Shown: positions 26,563-35,004 of the stretch, piece by piece
Position numbering within the stretch: position 1 is the first letter of the stretch
Layout of the letters: every line of letters begins with the position of its first letter
Source of the DNA: Bacillota bacterium
Lineage (GTDB): Bacteria; Bacillota; Clostridia; Acetivibrionales; DTU013
Reading direction: 5' to 3'
DNA length: 64,000 bases
NCBI GenBank assembly: GCA_023439545.1
Contig: JAEXNT010000024.1
Span: forward strand, 58,926-122,925
The notes under the pieces: generated by a model
Database searches by the model: none
What the model was told of the DNA's origin: nothing
Seen by the model: only the letters and a program-made list of their open reading frames with translations
Program-made: the position numbers and the translations under genes

Positions 26563-27639
26563 ATGACCGTAGAGTTCAAAAACATCGTCAAAGTGGCGTG
26601 TATCTATGCTACAAGCATTATCGGCGCGGGGTTCGCTTCAGGACAGGAAATAATGCAGTTTTTTTCCACTTACAGATCGGGCGGTTTTTATGGCATACTG
26701 CTTGCGGGCTTTCTGTTTGCAATAGTCGGCGGTTTTGTACTTGATAGGATCTGCACTGAGCGTATAAGGAATTTCGAGGAATTCCTGTTCCCGGTATTCG
26801 GGTGGTGGGCCGGCTGGATTATCGAAGCTGCCGTAACGATTTTCATGCTCTGCATGTTCTGCATCATGCTGGCGGGGTCGGGGCACGTGATTACCGACAG
26901 GCTCGGTATACCCTTCAATTATTCGACACTGATAATGGGAGCCGTCTGCATGGTTTTCATCCTGACAAAAATAAAGGGGATCGTGACGCTCAGTACGGTC
27001 ACTACGCCTATTCTTGTCATCGGGATAATACTGGCGGGAACATATATAATCATCTTCAACTCGGCCGAAACGGCAGGCATAACAGGCTATCTTAAACATA
27101 TTACCGGCAACTGGTTCGTATCGTCCCTGCTTTATGTAAGCTATAACTGCATACCTGCGATAGTCATAATGTGCAGCCTGCTGCCATATCTCAAAACGCG
27201 CAGGACAGGTATCGCCGGGGGGATACTGGGAGGCCTGATGCTGTGTGTTACGGCATTTGTCATCAACATCTCGATATTTCTGTTTTATCCTGAAGCTTTG
27301 TCTGCGGAGCTTCCCATACTGTCGATACTGAAAAGCTCCAGCGAATCTGCGGGAAGCCTGTACGCCGTCATACTATGGCTGGCTATGTTCGTTTCGGCCG
27401 TGACCTCCGGATTTTGCTTTACGGAACGTGTCGCTTCATTGGTAAGATTCGACCGCAGGATAGTTACTCTGCTGTTATGCGCGGCCGCGGTACCTCTGTC
27501 CACGCTTGGCTTCTCCAGGCTCATATCCGCCGTTTACCCTGTTTTCGGATATCTGGGCCTCTTCATGATCATTGTCGTCCTGCTGCAGGGCGTAGTAAAA
27601 CTGCGCAAGGGCACGGCAAGACAGTATGGCAGGAAATAG
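26563..27639 (+). CDS. YkvI family membrane transporter-like protein
   Basis: A 358-residue protein with about ten membrane segments. The opening VACIYATSIIGAGFASGQEIMQFF is the N-terminal signature of YkvI-type proteins (COG3949), which resemble the amino-acid/sodium symporter (LeuT/APC) fold with a broken first helix at GAGFASGQE. Substrate is unknown; the family is widespread in Firmicutes. The ATG chosen has GGAG nine bases upstream, within a hairpin; an ATG six codons earlier lies inside that hairpin and lacks an SD. Confidence 0.82.
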   Translation: MTVEFKNIVKVACIYATSIIGAGFASGQEIMQFFSTYRSGGFYGILLAGFLFAIVGGFVLDRICTERIRNFEEFLFPVFGWWAGWIIEAAVTIFMLCMFCIMLAGSGHVITDRLGIPFNYSTLIMGAVCMVFILTKIKGIVTLSTVTTPILVIGIILAGTYIIIFNSAETAGITGYLKHITGNWFVSSLLYVSYNCIPAIVIMCSLLPYLKTRRTGIAGGILGGLMLCVTAFVINISIFLFYPEALSAELPILSILKSSSESAGSLYAVILWLAMFVSAVTSGFCFTERVASLVRFDRRIVTLLLCAAAVPLSTLGFSRLISAVYPVFGYLGLFMIIVVLLQGVVKLRKGTARQYGRK

Positions 27640-27648
27640 ATTTATATG

Positions 27649-27681
27649 GTATAATAGCCTTACGCTGTAAGGCTATTATAC
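27649..27681. promoter_or_regulatory. Perfect 15-bp palindrome over an extended -10 element
   Basis: GTATAATAGCCTTAC and GTAAGGCTATTATAC are separated by three bases. The left arm, preceded by TG, makes TGGTATAAT, an extended -10 box reading toward the DUF5711 gene; the mirrored box reads the other way. It could be an operator over a promoter, or a factor-independent terminator without T-run for ykvI. Confidence 0.5.
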
Positions 27682-27736
27682 GCCTCCGGCGGAATTCACG
27701 GCCAATTATGCAAAAGACGAAATTGAGGTGGGTGTA

Positions 27737-28906
27737 TTGAAGCTTCAGCCGCAACAGGAGAATACGCAGCCGGGCGGCCGCGTGGCAGGACTGGTATCCG
27801 CGCTGCTGCTGTGCCTTTGCATCCTGACGATAGCCTTCCTGACCTACCAGAAGAGCTTGGACCCTGCCGCAGGCCTGAAGGATATCCTTCAAAAAATCAG
27901 TTTTTCCAATATTGGCAGTATACAGGAAGCAAACAAGGAATATTCCTTCGAATATGACAAGAACGAGAACGCGTCGTTCGCGGTATACAACGATTACATA
28001 GTAAAATGCAGCAGCGGCGGCATTTGGTTTATGGACAAAACGGGGGAAGTCGTACGCACTGAGAATATAGCATTCAATAATCCGGTCATAAAAAAGAACG
28101 GGTCGTTTCTTGTGGTCGCCGATCTCGGATCTACCGAAATATGCGTGCTCGACGATAAGGGGATACGTTACCGGGAAAAGCTCGACGAACCCGCGCTGAA
28201 CGCGGATATAAGCGGCGACGGTTATGCGACTGCCGTAACGTCGGCCAAAAGGGACAACAATATCATAAGAGTCATCGAACCGCACGGGCTTGAGCTCTTC
28301 CAAATAGTTATAGCAAATGACTTTACAGTATCGGCAGGTATTTCGCCTTCCGGGGACAGCCTCGCGGTCTCGGGGATAGGTACCGGCGCCGCGGGCGTCT
28401 ATTCGCACTATAAATTCTATGATATGAAAGGCAAGGCTCTTTCAGAGCTGTCCTTCGACGCGTCCGGGGAGCTTCTCCCCATTTTCTGGTTCTTTGATAA
28501 AAATAAAATCTTTGCGGCAGGCGACAGGTCGGTCGCAGCCTTTGACACTTCGGGCAAGGTGCTGTGGGAAAAACAGTTCGGCAGCGTGGCAGGAGCCGGC
28601 TTATCCAACAGCCGTCGTCTGGCTGTAGCTGCTGCTGAAGGCGATAAAGGCTATGTACTCGAGATATTCAATGCTGACGGGAAGAAATATGCGTCGGGAA
28701 GCCTCGAGGGTAAGCCGTCGGGGCTCAGCGCCTATAAGGGGATCATATCCGTTAATACGGCTGATACAGTTTATTTCTATGATGAAAAATGCCGGAATAT
28801 TGCAGGATACCATGCGGGGGCGCCCATTTCCCAGGTTTACTTTTTCAGTAGACAGCAGGCGGCTGTCATAACGGATCATGAGGTAGCCGTCGTAAACTTT
28901 GGCTGA
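27737..28906 (+). CDS. DUF5711 family membrane-anchored beta-propeller-like protein
   Basis: A 389-residue protein with one membrane segment (about 20-40) and an extracytoplasmic domain made of repeated short beta-strand units (GGIWFMDKTGEVVRT, GSTEICVLDDKGIRY, GKVLWEKQF and similar), suggesting a WD40/PQQ-like propeller. This layout matches DUF5711, a family of unknown function in Clostridia. A TTG start with GAGGTGG six to seven bases upstream is preferred; an in-frame GTG three codons earlier overlaps the SD. The CvpA gene follows 49 bases later, so both probably form one operon. Confidence 0.7.
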   Translation: MKLQPQQENTQPGGRVAGLVSALLLCLCILTIAFLTYQKSLDPAAGLKDILQKISFSNIGSIQEANKEYSFEYDKNENASFAVYNDYIVKCSSGGIWFMDKTGEVVRTENIAFNNPVIKKNGSFLVVADLGSTEICVLDDKGIRYREKLDEPALNADISGDGYATAVTSAKRDNNIIRVIEPHGLELFQIVIANDFTVSAGISPSGDSLAVSGIGTGAAGVYSHYKFYDMKGKALSELSFDASGELLPIFWFFDKNKIFAAGDRSVAAFDTSGKVLWEKQFGSVAGAGLSNSRRLAVAAAEGDKGYVLEIFNADGKKYASGSLEGKPSGLSAYKGIISVNTADTVYFYDEKCRNIAGYHAGAPISQVYFFSRQQAAVITDHEVAVVNFG

Positions 28907-28955
28907 TGAAATGTTAAAATAACAAGCCGGTATGAGCCGGCGGGCGGGAGGAAGT

Positions 28956-29666
28956 ATGAACTGGAGCGATTATTTAGTGATTGGCCTGATTGCGGCATTT
29001 GCGATCTACGGAATGTATAAGGGCTTTATTCTGTCAATTTACAAGCTGGTCGCATTTTTTGCGTGCATTTACGTCTCAATCAAATTCTCACCTGTAGTAA
29101 CAGCTTTATTGAAAAATACGCCTGTATACAGCTCTATAAAAAATGCGGTCGTTAAAAATCTACCGCTATTGAGCCATCAGGCAGTCTCTGCTCCTGACGC
29201 GGCAGCCACCGGTACCGCCGGAGCCGAAGCTATGCTGGGCACGCTTCCCCTGCCGGGCTTTCTTAAGCAATCGATGCTCGGGGGTCTTCCTTCGCCATCC
29301 GAGCTCATCAATACAGACAGCATTGTTAATGCAATAGGAGAAGAGCTGACGATGACGATAATTTCCGTTCTCAGCCTGATACTGCTTTATATCGTTCTCA
29401 GGATAGTTGCGGGGTTTATCGGCCTGCTTCTTAAAGGGATTTCCGCACTGCCGCTCTTCAAGCAGGTTAATAAGCTGGGAGGCTTCATACTTGGCGGAGC
29501 TCAGGGTGTGCTTGCCGTATACATACTGTGCGCCATACTGGTGCTTTTCAATGCGAACCCCAAGTTCGCCGGTATTTTCAACAGCCTCGGGACTTCCATG
29601 TTTGCCGGAGGATTTTATGACAACAATTTCATCATAAACTGGCTTTTCCCGCCTGTGGCGGCCTGA
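28956..29666 (+). CDS. CvpA family membrane protein
   Basis: A 236-residue protein with four to five membrane segments. The opening WSDYLVIGLIAAFAIYGMYKGFILSIYKLVAFFACIYVSIKFSPV has the Y/GxxKGF pattern of CvpA, and the C-terminal GGFILGGAQGVLAVY is also typical. A Ala/Gly-rich loop of about 60 residues between segments 2 and 3 is longer than usual. CvpA is linked to colicin V production and envelope stress in E. coli; the role in Firmicutes is unclear. GGGAGG lies before the ATG. Confidence 0.8.
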   Translation: MNWSDYLVIGLIAAFAIYGMYKGFILSIYKLVAFFACIYVSIKFSPVVTALLKNTPVYSSIKNAVVKNLPLLSHQAVSAPDAAATGTAGAEAMLGTLPLPGFLKQSMLGGLPSPSELINTDSIVNAIGEELTMTIISVLSLILLYIVLRIVAGFIGLLLKGISALPLFKQVNKLGGFILGGAQGVLAVYILCAILVLFNANPKFAGIFNSLGTSMFAGGFYDNNFIINWLFPPVAA

Positions 29667-29669
29667 CAG

Positions 29670-29697
29670 TGAAACATAGGACGGTTCTTTTGTTTCA
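29670..29697 (+). repeat. Copy 2 of the TGAAAC...GGTTCTTTTGTTTC repeat at a stop codon
   Basis: TGAAACA and TGTTTCA form a seven-base stem enclosing TAGGACGGTTCTTT. It starts four bases after the CvpA stop codon. The right half GGTTCTTTTGTTTC is identical to the copy after the UvrA-like gene. Confidence 0.55.
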
Positions 29698-29802
29698 GTT
29701 AATGAATATTATGCTTGGCTGTTCAAAAATGAACGCTTTTGACCTTTTATGTACTTATTTATAGACAATTCGCGCCAAATAGGTGTAGAATAGCTTTAAA
29801 CT

Positions 29803-29830
29803 ATAGCCGGGAGATGTTTTACCCGGCTAT
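29803..29830 (+). promoter_or_regulatory. Hairpin in the ilvD 5' leader
   Basis: ATAGCCGGG pairs with CCCGGCTAT around a ten-base loop, about 70 bases before the ilvD start. A TTGACC (29739) lies upstream without a good -10. No T-box or other riboswitch motif (for example GGGTGGTACC) is visible, and no T-run follows the hairpin. Confidence 0.4.
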
Positions 29831-29898
29831 TCGGTTAGTTAACGGAAGATTTATAATCTCGACGGGATATTGTTTTTTAAGAAAGGCGGGTCTATATA

Positions 29899-31557
29899 GT
29901 GAAGAGCGATATTGTAAAAAAAGGCGTTGAAAAGGCTCCCCACAGGGCGTTGTTCAAAGCGATGGGCTATACCGACGAGGAGATCGGAAGGCCGCTCATC
30001 GGAGTGGTCAATTCAAGAAACGATATAGTACCGGGACATATACACCTGAATAATATAGCGGAAGCAGTGAAAGCCGGGATCAGGCTGGCAGGCGGGACAC
30101 CGGTCGAGTTCGGCTGTATCGGCGTATGCGACGGGATAGCGATGGGCCATGAAGGGATGAAGTATTCTCTTGCTTCAAGGGAGCTTATTGCGGATTCTTG
30201 CGAATCCATGGGACGCGCCCACGGCTTCGACGGCATGGTTTTCATCCCGAACTGCGACAAGATAGTGCCAGGGATGCTTATGGCTGCGGCAAGGCTCAAT
30301 GTGCCTTCCGTAGTGATCAGCGGCGGTCCCATGCTCTCGGTAAAGTACAAGGGTAAACAGCTCGACCTCAACAGCATGTTTGAAGCTGTAGGCGCCTGCA
30401 AGGCCGGACTGATGTCCGAGGAAGAGGTTGCGGAATATGAGGATCGCGCCTGTCCAGGCTGCGGTTCCTGCGCCGGCATGTTTACGGCAAATTCGATGAA
30501 TTGCCTGACGGAAGTCATAGGAATGGGACTGACAGGGAACGGTACGATCCCCGCCGTATACGCGGAAAGGATCCGCCTTGCCAAGACGGCCGGCATGAAG
30601 GTAATGGAGCTTGTCGAAAAGTGTATCAGACCATCGGATATAATGACTGATAAAGCTTTCGAAAATGCGCTTGTCGTAGATATGGCGCTCGGCTGTTCGA
30701 CCAATTCGGTTTTACACCTGCCTGCAATAGCTAACGAGCTTGGGATTGTAATAAATCTGGATATAATCAACGATTTCAGCAGCAGGGCGCCCAATCTTTG
30801 CAGGCTTGCGCCGGCAGGAGAGCATCATGTGCAGGACCTTTACGCTGCGGGGGGAGTACAGGCGGTAATGAAGGAACTCTCCAGGAAAGACCTCCTGCAT
30901 CTCGACCTGATGACAGTGACAGGGAAAACAGTGGGCGAGAATATCAACAAGGCTGAGATCGTAGATAAAGAAGTTATAAGGAGCGTAGAGGAGCCTTACA
31001 GCACGACGGGCGGCATTGCCATACTAAGAGGCAATATTGCCGTTGACGGCGCTGTTGTGAAGCGTTCTGCCGTTGCCAGGGAAATGCTCGTGCACAAAGG
31101 ACCCGCGAGAGTCTACGATTCCGAAGATGATGCGATAGCTGCCATTTACGGGGGTCGGATCAAAAAAGGTGACGTTGTTATAATAAGGTATGAAGGACCC
31201 AAGGGAGGACCGGGAATGCGCGAGATGCTGGGGCCGACGTCGGCAATAGCGGGAATGGGCCTTGACAAGGACGTGGCGCTGATTACTGACGGCAGATTCT
31301 CCGGCGCATCGAAGGGTGCGTCTATAGGCCACGTATCGCCGGAGGCCATGGAAGGCGGTATGATCGCGGCAGTTCACGAAGGGGACATCATAGATATCGA
31401 CATACCGGAAGGCAGGCTGAACGTCGAGGTGCCGGATGAGGAACTGAAGCGCAGGATGGCTTCATGGAAAGCGCCTCAGCCCAGGATCACGACAGGATAC
31501 CTCGGAAGGTACGCACGGCTTGTTACGTCGGCCAGCACGGGCGCTGTACTGAAATAA
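29899..31557 (+). CDS. ilvD: Dihydroxy-acid dehydratase
   Basis: This 552-residue enzyme dehydrates 2,3-dihydroxy-isovalerate and -methylvalerate to the 2-keto acids in valine, leucine and isoleucine synthesis. Cluster-binding and active-site motifs are present: PNCDKIVPGM, CPGCGSCAGMFTANSM and ALGCSTNSVLHLPA. Length and N-terminus (KAPHRALFKAMGYTDEEI) are those of IlvD rather than sugar-acid dehydratases. The start is GTG with GGCGGG eight bases upstream. Acetolactate synthase follows 29 bases later, so the two form a branched-chain amino acid operon. The Fe-S cluster is oxygen sensitive in most such enzymes, consistent with an anaerobe. Confidence 0.95.
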   Translation: MKSDIVKKGVEKAPHRALFKAMGYTDEEIGRPLIGVVNSRNDIVPGHIHLNNIAEAVKAGIRLAGGTPVEFGCIGVCDGIAMGHEGMKYSLASRELIADSCESMGRAHGFDGMVFIPNCDKIVPGMLMAAARLNVPSVVISGGPMLSVKYKGKQLDLNSMFEAVGACKAGLMSEEEVAEYEDRACPGCGSCAGMFTANSMNCLTEVIGMGLTGNGTIPAVYAERIRLAKTAGMKVMELVEKCIRPSDIMTDKAFENALVVDMALGCSTNSVLHLPAIANELGIVINLDIINDFSSRAPNLCRLAPAGEHHVQDLYAAGGVQAVMKELSRKDLLHLDLMTVTGKTVGENINKAEIVDKEVIRSVEEPYSTTGGIAILRGNIAVDGAVVKRSAVAREMLVHKGPARVYDSEDDAIAAIYGGRIKKGDVVIIRYEGPKGGPGMREMLGPTSAIAGMGLDKDVALITDGRFSGASKGASIGHVSPEAMEGGMIAAVHEGDIIDIDIPEGRLNVEVPDEELKRRMASWKAPQPRITTGYLGRYARLVTSASTGAVLK

Positions 31558-31586
31558 GGTTCTTGTGTATTTTGGAGGTTGGTTAT

Positions 31587-33254
31587 ATGAGACTGAACGG
31601 TTCGGATATATTGATCGAATGCCTGAAAGAGCAGGGCGTCGATACCGTGTTTGGATTTCCCGGCGGTGCGGTGCTCAATATATATGATGCTCTTTATAAA
31701 GCCAGAAATGAGATAAGGCACATTCTGACCTCACATGAGCAGGGCGCGTCCCACGCAGCCGACGGATATGCGCGCGCAACCGGAAAAACCGGCGTCTGTA
31801 TCGCTACGTCCGGACCCGGCGCTACGAACCTTGTAACAGGGATAGCGACCGCCTACATGGATTCCGTTCCAATGGTGGCTATAACAGGTCAGGTTTCAAC
31901 AGCGCTCCTGGGAAAGGATTCCTTCCAGGAAGTTGACATAACAGGCATAACCATGCCTGTTACAAAGCACAACTATATCGTAAAGGATGTAAACAAACTG
32001 GCCGGCATTGTCAGGGAGGCCTTCAGAATAGCGGCAAGCGGCCGGCCCGGGCCGGTTCTGGTAGACATATGCAAGGACGTGACGGCTGCATACGCGGAAT
32101 ATGAACCCGTCAAGCCTGATGCGATCGAATACCCTCCTGTCGGTGCAACTACGAGGGAGCTGGATCGGGCTGCAGAAGTGATAAATGCTTCCCAAAAGCC
32201 GATAATACTCTCGGGCGGGGGTGTGTCGATCGCAGGCGCGGCCCCGGAACTGGCTAGGTTTGCAGAAAAGGCCGGCATCCCGGTCACTACGACCTTGATG
32301 GGGCTCGGTTCCTTTCCCGGCGCCCACAGGCTTTTTACCGGACTTGTCGGAATGCACGGCACAAGGACGTCCAATATGGCTGTTTCCGAAGCGGATCTGT
32401 TCATCGCCGTCGGAGCCAGGTTCAGCGACAGGGTCATAAGCAATGTTAAGAGCTTTGCTCCCAACGCCAAAATAATGCATATCGATATCGACCCTGCAGA
32501 GATCGGGAAAAATATAACCGTACACTATCCTCTCGTCGGCAATATCAGGGAAATACTATCTGCTCTGACAGACCGCATGGAGCCGCATGAAAAAATGGAT
32601 TGGAATAGAAAGATCGGTGAATGGAAGCGGCAATATCCCTTGAAATATGATGGGGAAGGCGCCCTTAAGCCGCATTATATAATTGAAAGGCTGTATGAGC
32701 TGACCGCCGGGGACGCGCTAATAACAACGGAAGTCGGACAGAATCAGCTCTGGGCGGCGCAATTCTATAAATATACCGCGCCAAGGCAGTTCATATCGTC
32801 AGGCGGCCTCGGCACCATGGGTTATGGACTTGGCGCGTGTATCGGAGCTCAATTGGGGAGACCGGAAAAGAAGGTCATCAACATAGCCGGTGACGGCAGT
32901 TTCCGTATGAACTGCACGGAGCTTGCCACAGCTGTCGAGTATAAGCTTCCTGTGATCATCGCCATACTGAACAACCACGTGCTCGGAATGGTAAGACAGT
33001 GGCAGCAGATGTTTTACGACGGCCGTTTCTCCGCTACTACCATAGACCGGGGAACCGATTTCGTGGCGCTCGCGGAGGCTTTCGGCGCCATAGGCATCAA
33101 CGTTGCCAGGCCGGAAGAGGTCGACGCAGCTTTCAAGAAGGCTCTGGCCTCAAAAGACAAACCTGTTTTAATCAATTTCGAGATCGGCATGGACGACAAG
33201 GTGTTTCCCATAGTACCACCCGGCGCGCCGATAGACGAATTGATCGATGCCTGA
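31587..33254 (+). CDS. ilvB: Acetolactate synthase large (catalytic) subunit
   Basis: A 555-residue thiamine-diphosphate enzyme joining two pyruvates (or pyruvate and 2-oxobutyrate), the first common step of branched-chain amino acid synthesis. The activating glutamate lies in TSHEQGASHAADGYAR (about 46-61) and the ThDP/Mg motif is GDGSFRMNCTELATA with NN ending near LNNHVLGMVRQWQ. ATSGPGATNLVTGI and GGGVSIAG are also standard. ATG has GGAGG eight bases upstream. No small regulatory subunit (ilvN) follows, although the small subunit usually sits next to it; the next gene is rpmG. Confidence 0.95.
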   Translation: MRLNGSDILIECLKEQGVDTVFGFPGGAVLNIYDALYKARNEIRHILTSHEQGASHAADGYARATGKTGVCIATSGPGATNLVTGIATAYMDSVPMVAITGQVSTALLGKDSFQEVDITGITMPVTKHNYIVKDVNKLAGIVREAFRIAASGRPGPVLVDICKDVTAAYAEYEPVKPDAIEYPPVGATTRELDRAAEVINASQKPIILSGGGVSIAGAAPELARFAEKAGIPVTTTLMGLGSFPGAHRLFTGLVGMHGTRTSNMAVSEADLFIAVGARFSDRVISNVKSFAPNAKIMHIDIDPAEIGKNITVHYPLVGNIREILSALTDRMEPHEKMDWNRKIGEWKRQYPLKYDGEGALKPHYIIERLYELTAGDALITTEVGQNQLWAAQFYKYTAPRQFISSGGLGTMGYGLGACIGAQLGRPEKKVINIAGDGSFRMNCTELATAVEYKLPVIIAILNNHVLGMVRQWQQMFYDGRFSATTIDRGTDFVALAEAFGAIGINVARPEEVDAAFKKALASKDKPVLINFEIGMDDKVFPIVPPGAPIDELIDA

Positions 33255-33289
33255 CCCGATCGTATCTGAATCGCTCCGCTTTTTTGTCC

Positions 33290-33318
33290 TTGACAAATAT
33301 ATGTTTGTATGTTAAATT
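33290..33318 (+). promoter_or_regulatory. Promoter of the rpmG-secE-nusG operon
   Basis: TTGACA and TAAATT are 17 bases apart, about 120 bases upstream of rpmG. Directly after it is a short GC-rich hairpin CTCCG-TCT-CGGAG followed by eight T (33327-33350), which could be an early attenuator. Confidence 0.65.
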
Positions 33319-33441
33319 AGTTATTGCTCCGTCTCGGAGGCCTTTTTTTTGTGCTGTAAATTTACGGGATACTGAAAAAGGGCGCTTTAATAAATACTAA
33401 GTGTACCCTGAATTACAACACAGGGGCTGGAGGTGTTATAA

Positions 33442-33591
33442 ATGAGAGTCAAAATCGTAATGGCATGCCAGGATTGCAAGCAGAGAAATTACAACACCAT
33501 GAAGAATAAGAAGAATGATCCCGACAGGATCGAAATGAAAAAATACTGCAAGTTCTGCCATAAGCACACTTTACACAAGGAAACGAAATAA
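33442..33591 (+). CDS. rpmG: 50S ribosomal protein L33
   Basis: Forty-nine residues, beginning MRVKIVMACQDCKQRNY and ending KHTLHKETK. Two CxxC pairs (C9/C12 and C36/C39) make it the zinc-binding form of L33. GGAGGTG precedes the ATG. It heads the rpmG-secE-nusG-rplK-rplA group, a common Firmicutes order, and secE begins 20 bases later. Confidence 0.95.
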   Translation: MRVKIVMACQDCKQRNYNTMKNKKNDPDRIEMKKYCKFCHKHTLHKETK

Positions 33592-33611
33592 ATCTGCGGA
33601 GGTGCACAAAA

Positions 33612-33836
33612 ATGACTGAGAACGCACGCACATCCAAGTTAGCCGCTTTTGGCAAAAGGATATCCAGATTTGCAAAAGATATCAGGACAGAATTGAAGAA
33701 GGTTATCTGGCCTACAAGAGCTCAGCTGATAAATAATACTGTTTCAGTACTGGGTATTTGCCTTGTTATCGGGATCATTATCTGGGCTTCGGATACAGTC
33801 CTTGGCAAAGTGATCGAATGGACTCTGAACAGATAA
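33612..33836 (+). CDS. secE: Preprotein translocase subunit SecE
   Basis: Seventy-four residues, with the short cytoplasmic helix ELKKVIWPTRAQL (about 28-40) and a single membrane segment (about 44-66), the minimal Gram-positive SecE. It stabilises SecY in the protein-export channel. Position between rpmG and nusG is conserved. GGAGGTG lies before the ATG. Confidence 0.95.
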   Translation: MTENARTSKLAAFGKRISRFAKDIRTELKKVIWPTRAQLINNTVSVLGICLVIGIIIWASDTVLGKVIEWTLNR

Positions 33837-33852
33837 TGAAGGAGGACATCTG

Positions 33853-34386
33853 ATGATTGTCAATGATATGCCCGAAGAAGCCAAATGGTATGTCGTACAT
33901 ACCTATTCCGGCTATGAGAACAAGGTTAAGGCCAATCTGGAAAAGATTGTTGAAAACAGGAGCATGCAGGAACACATTCTCGATATCGTTGTTCCAATGG
34001 AAGAACAGATCGAGATAAAGGATGGCAAGAAAAAGGCCACTCTCAGAAAAGTGTTCCCGGGTTATGTTCTGGTCAAAATGATGATGACGGACGAATCCTG
34101 GTATGTCGTAAGAAATACCAGAGGTGTGACCGGCTTTGTCGGACCGGGATCGAAACCTGTGCCGCTCACTGATGAAGAAGTAAGGATCATGGGCGTGGAA
34201 GAATTCGCGCCGGTACTCGATTATGAAGTGAATGACAACGTCAGGGTAATAAACGGACCTCTTGAAAACTTCATAGGCATTGTCGAAGAGATCAATATCG
34301 AGAAGAAGAAAGTACGTGTCGCGGTATCCATGTTCGGCAGGGAAACGCCCGTAGAATTGGAATTGACACAGATCCAGAAATTATGA
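33853..34386 (+). CDS. nusG: Transcription termination/antitermination factor NusG
   Basis: A 177-residue protein with an NGN domain (AKWYVVHTYSGYENKVKANLEK, VFPGYVLVKM, VRNTRGVTGFVG) and a C-terminal KOW domain (NDNVRVINGPLENFIGIVEEIN, VAVSMFGRETPVEL). It binds RNA polymerase to modulate pausing, Rho and ribosome coupling. GGAGG is eight bases before the ATG chosen; an internal ATG five codons later (MPEEAKWYV) is the alternative. Confidence 0.96.
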   Translation: MIVNDMPEEAKWYVVHTYSGYENKVKANLEKIVENRSMQEHILDIVVPMEEQIEIKDGKKKATLRKVFPGYVLVKMMMTDESWYVVRNTRGVTGFVGPGSKPVPLTDEEVRIMGVEEFAPVLDYEVNDNVRVINGPLENFIGIVEEINIEKKKVRVAVSMFGRETPVELELTQIQKL

Positions 34387-34513
34387 TCGGATAGTTGGCA
34401 GGCCATTAGGCCTCTTGCTATAAAGAGCAAAAATTTAGGAACGCGTTAGAAAACAACAATTTGAAGTTTATAACGAATTCCGCAATAAAGAATTGGGAGG
34501 TGGATTTAAAGCC

Positions 34514-34939
34514 ATGGCAAAGAAGATTACTGGTTATGTAAAGTTACAGATTCCTGCGGGGAAGGCAACTCCGGCTCCACCGGTTGGACCAGCTTTAGGA
34601 CAGCATGGTGTTAACATCATGGGATTTTGCAAGGAGTTCAATGAGAGAACTGCAAAGGATGCAGGATTGATAATTCCTGTCGTCATCACTATTTATGCTG
34701 ACAGATCGTTCTCATTCATTACGAAGACTCCTCCGGCGGCAGTGCTTCTGAAGAAGGCATGCAAGATCGAAAGCGGTTCCGGTAAACCGAATAAGGAAAA
34801 GGTTGCAACGATCAAATTGGCGGAAGTAAGAAAGATCGCCGAAATGAAGATGCCCGACCTGAACGCGGCAAGCATCGAATCAGCTACAAGCATGATCGCA
34901 GGTACAGCCAGAAGCATGGGTATCGTAGTAGAAGAATAA
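34514..34939 (+). CDS. rplK: 50S ribosomal protein L11
   Basis: A 141-residue protein with the proline-rich N-terminal domain (GYVKLQIPAGKATPAPPVGPALGQHGVNIMGFCKEFN) and the RNA-binding C-terminal domain (GSGKPNKEKVATI, GTARSMGIVVE). It forms the GTPase centre with 23S rRNA and is the site linked to thiostrepton and RelA signalling. The start is the ATG of MAKKITGYV; its GGAGG lies 13 bases upstream, rather far, so initiation may be weaker than its neighbours'. Confidence 0.95.
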   Translation: MAKKITGYVKLQIPAGKATPAPPVGPALGQHGVNIMGFCKEFNERTAKDAGLIIPVVITIYADRSFSFITKTPPAAVLLKKACKIESGSGKPNKEKVATIKLAEVRKIAEMKMPDLNAASIESATSMIAGTARSMGIVVEE

Positions 34940-35004
34940 CAGGACCTGAAAAGTGGGAGGGAACCTGGGTTTCCGAAAATTTTACCACGAAGGAGAGGAT
35001 AGTA

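Noticed and set aside
29667..29898. T-box or branched-chain amino acid riboswitch before ilvD
   Set aside because: No specifier-loop or GGGTGG-type motif and no terminator/antiterminator pair; only a simple hairpin is present.
29739..29930. A 63-codon plus-strand frame before ilvD
   Set aside because: No SD and overlaps the ilvD start in another frame; no family resemblance.
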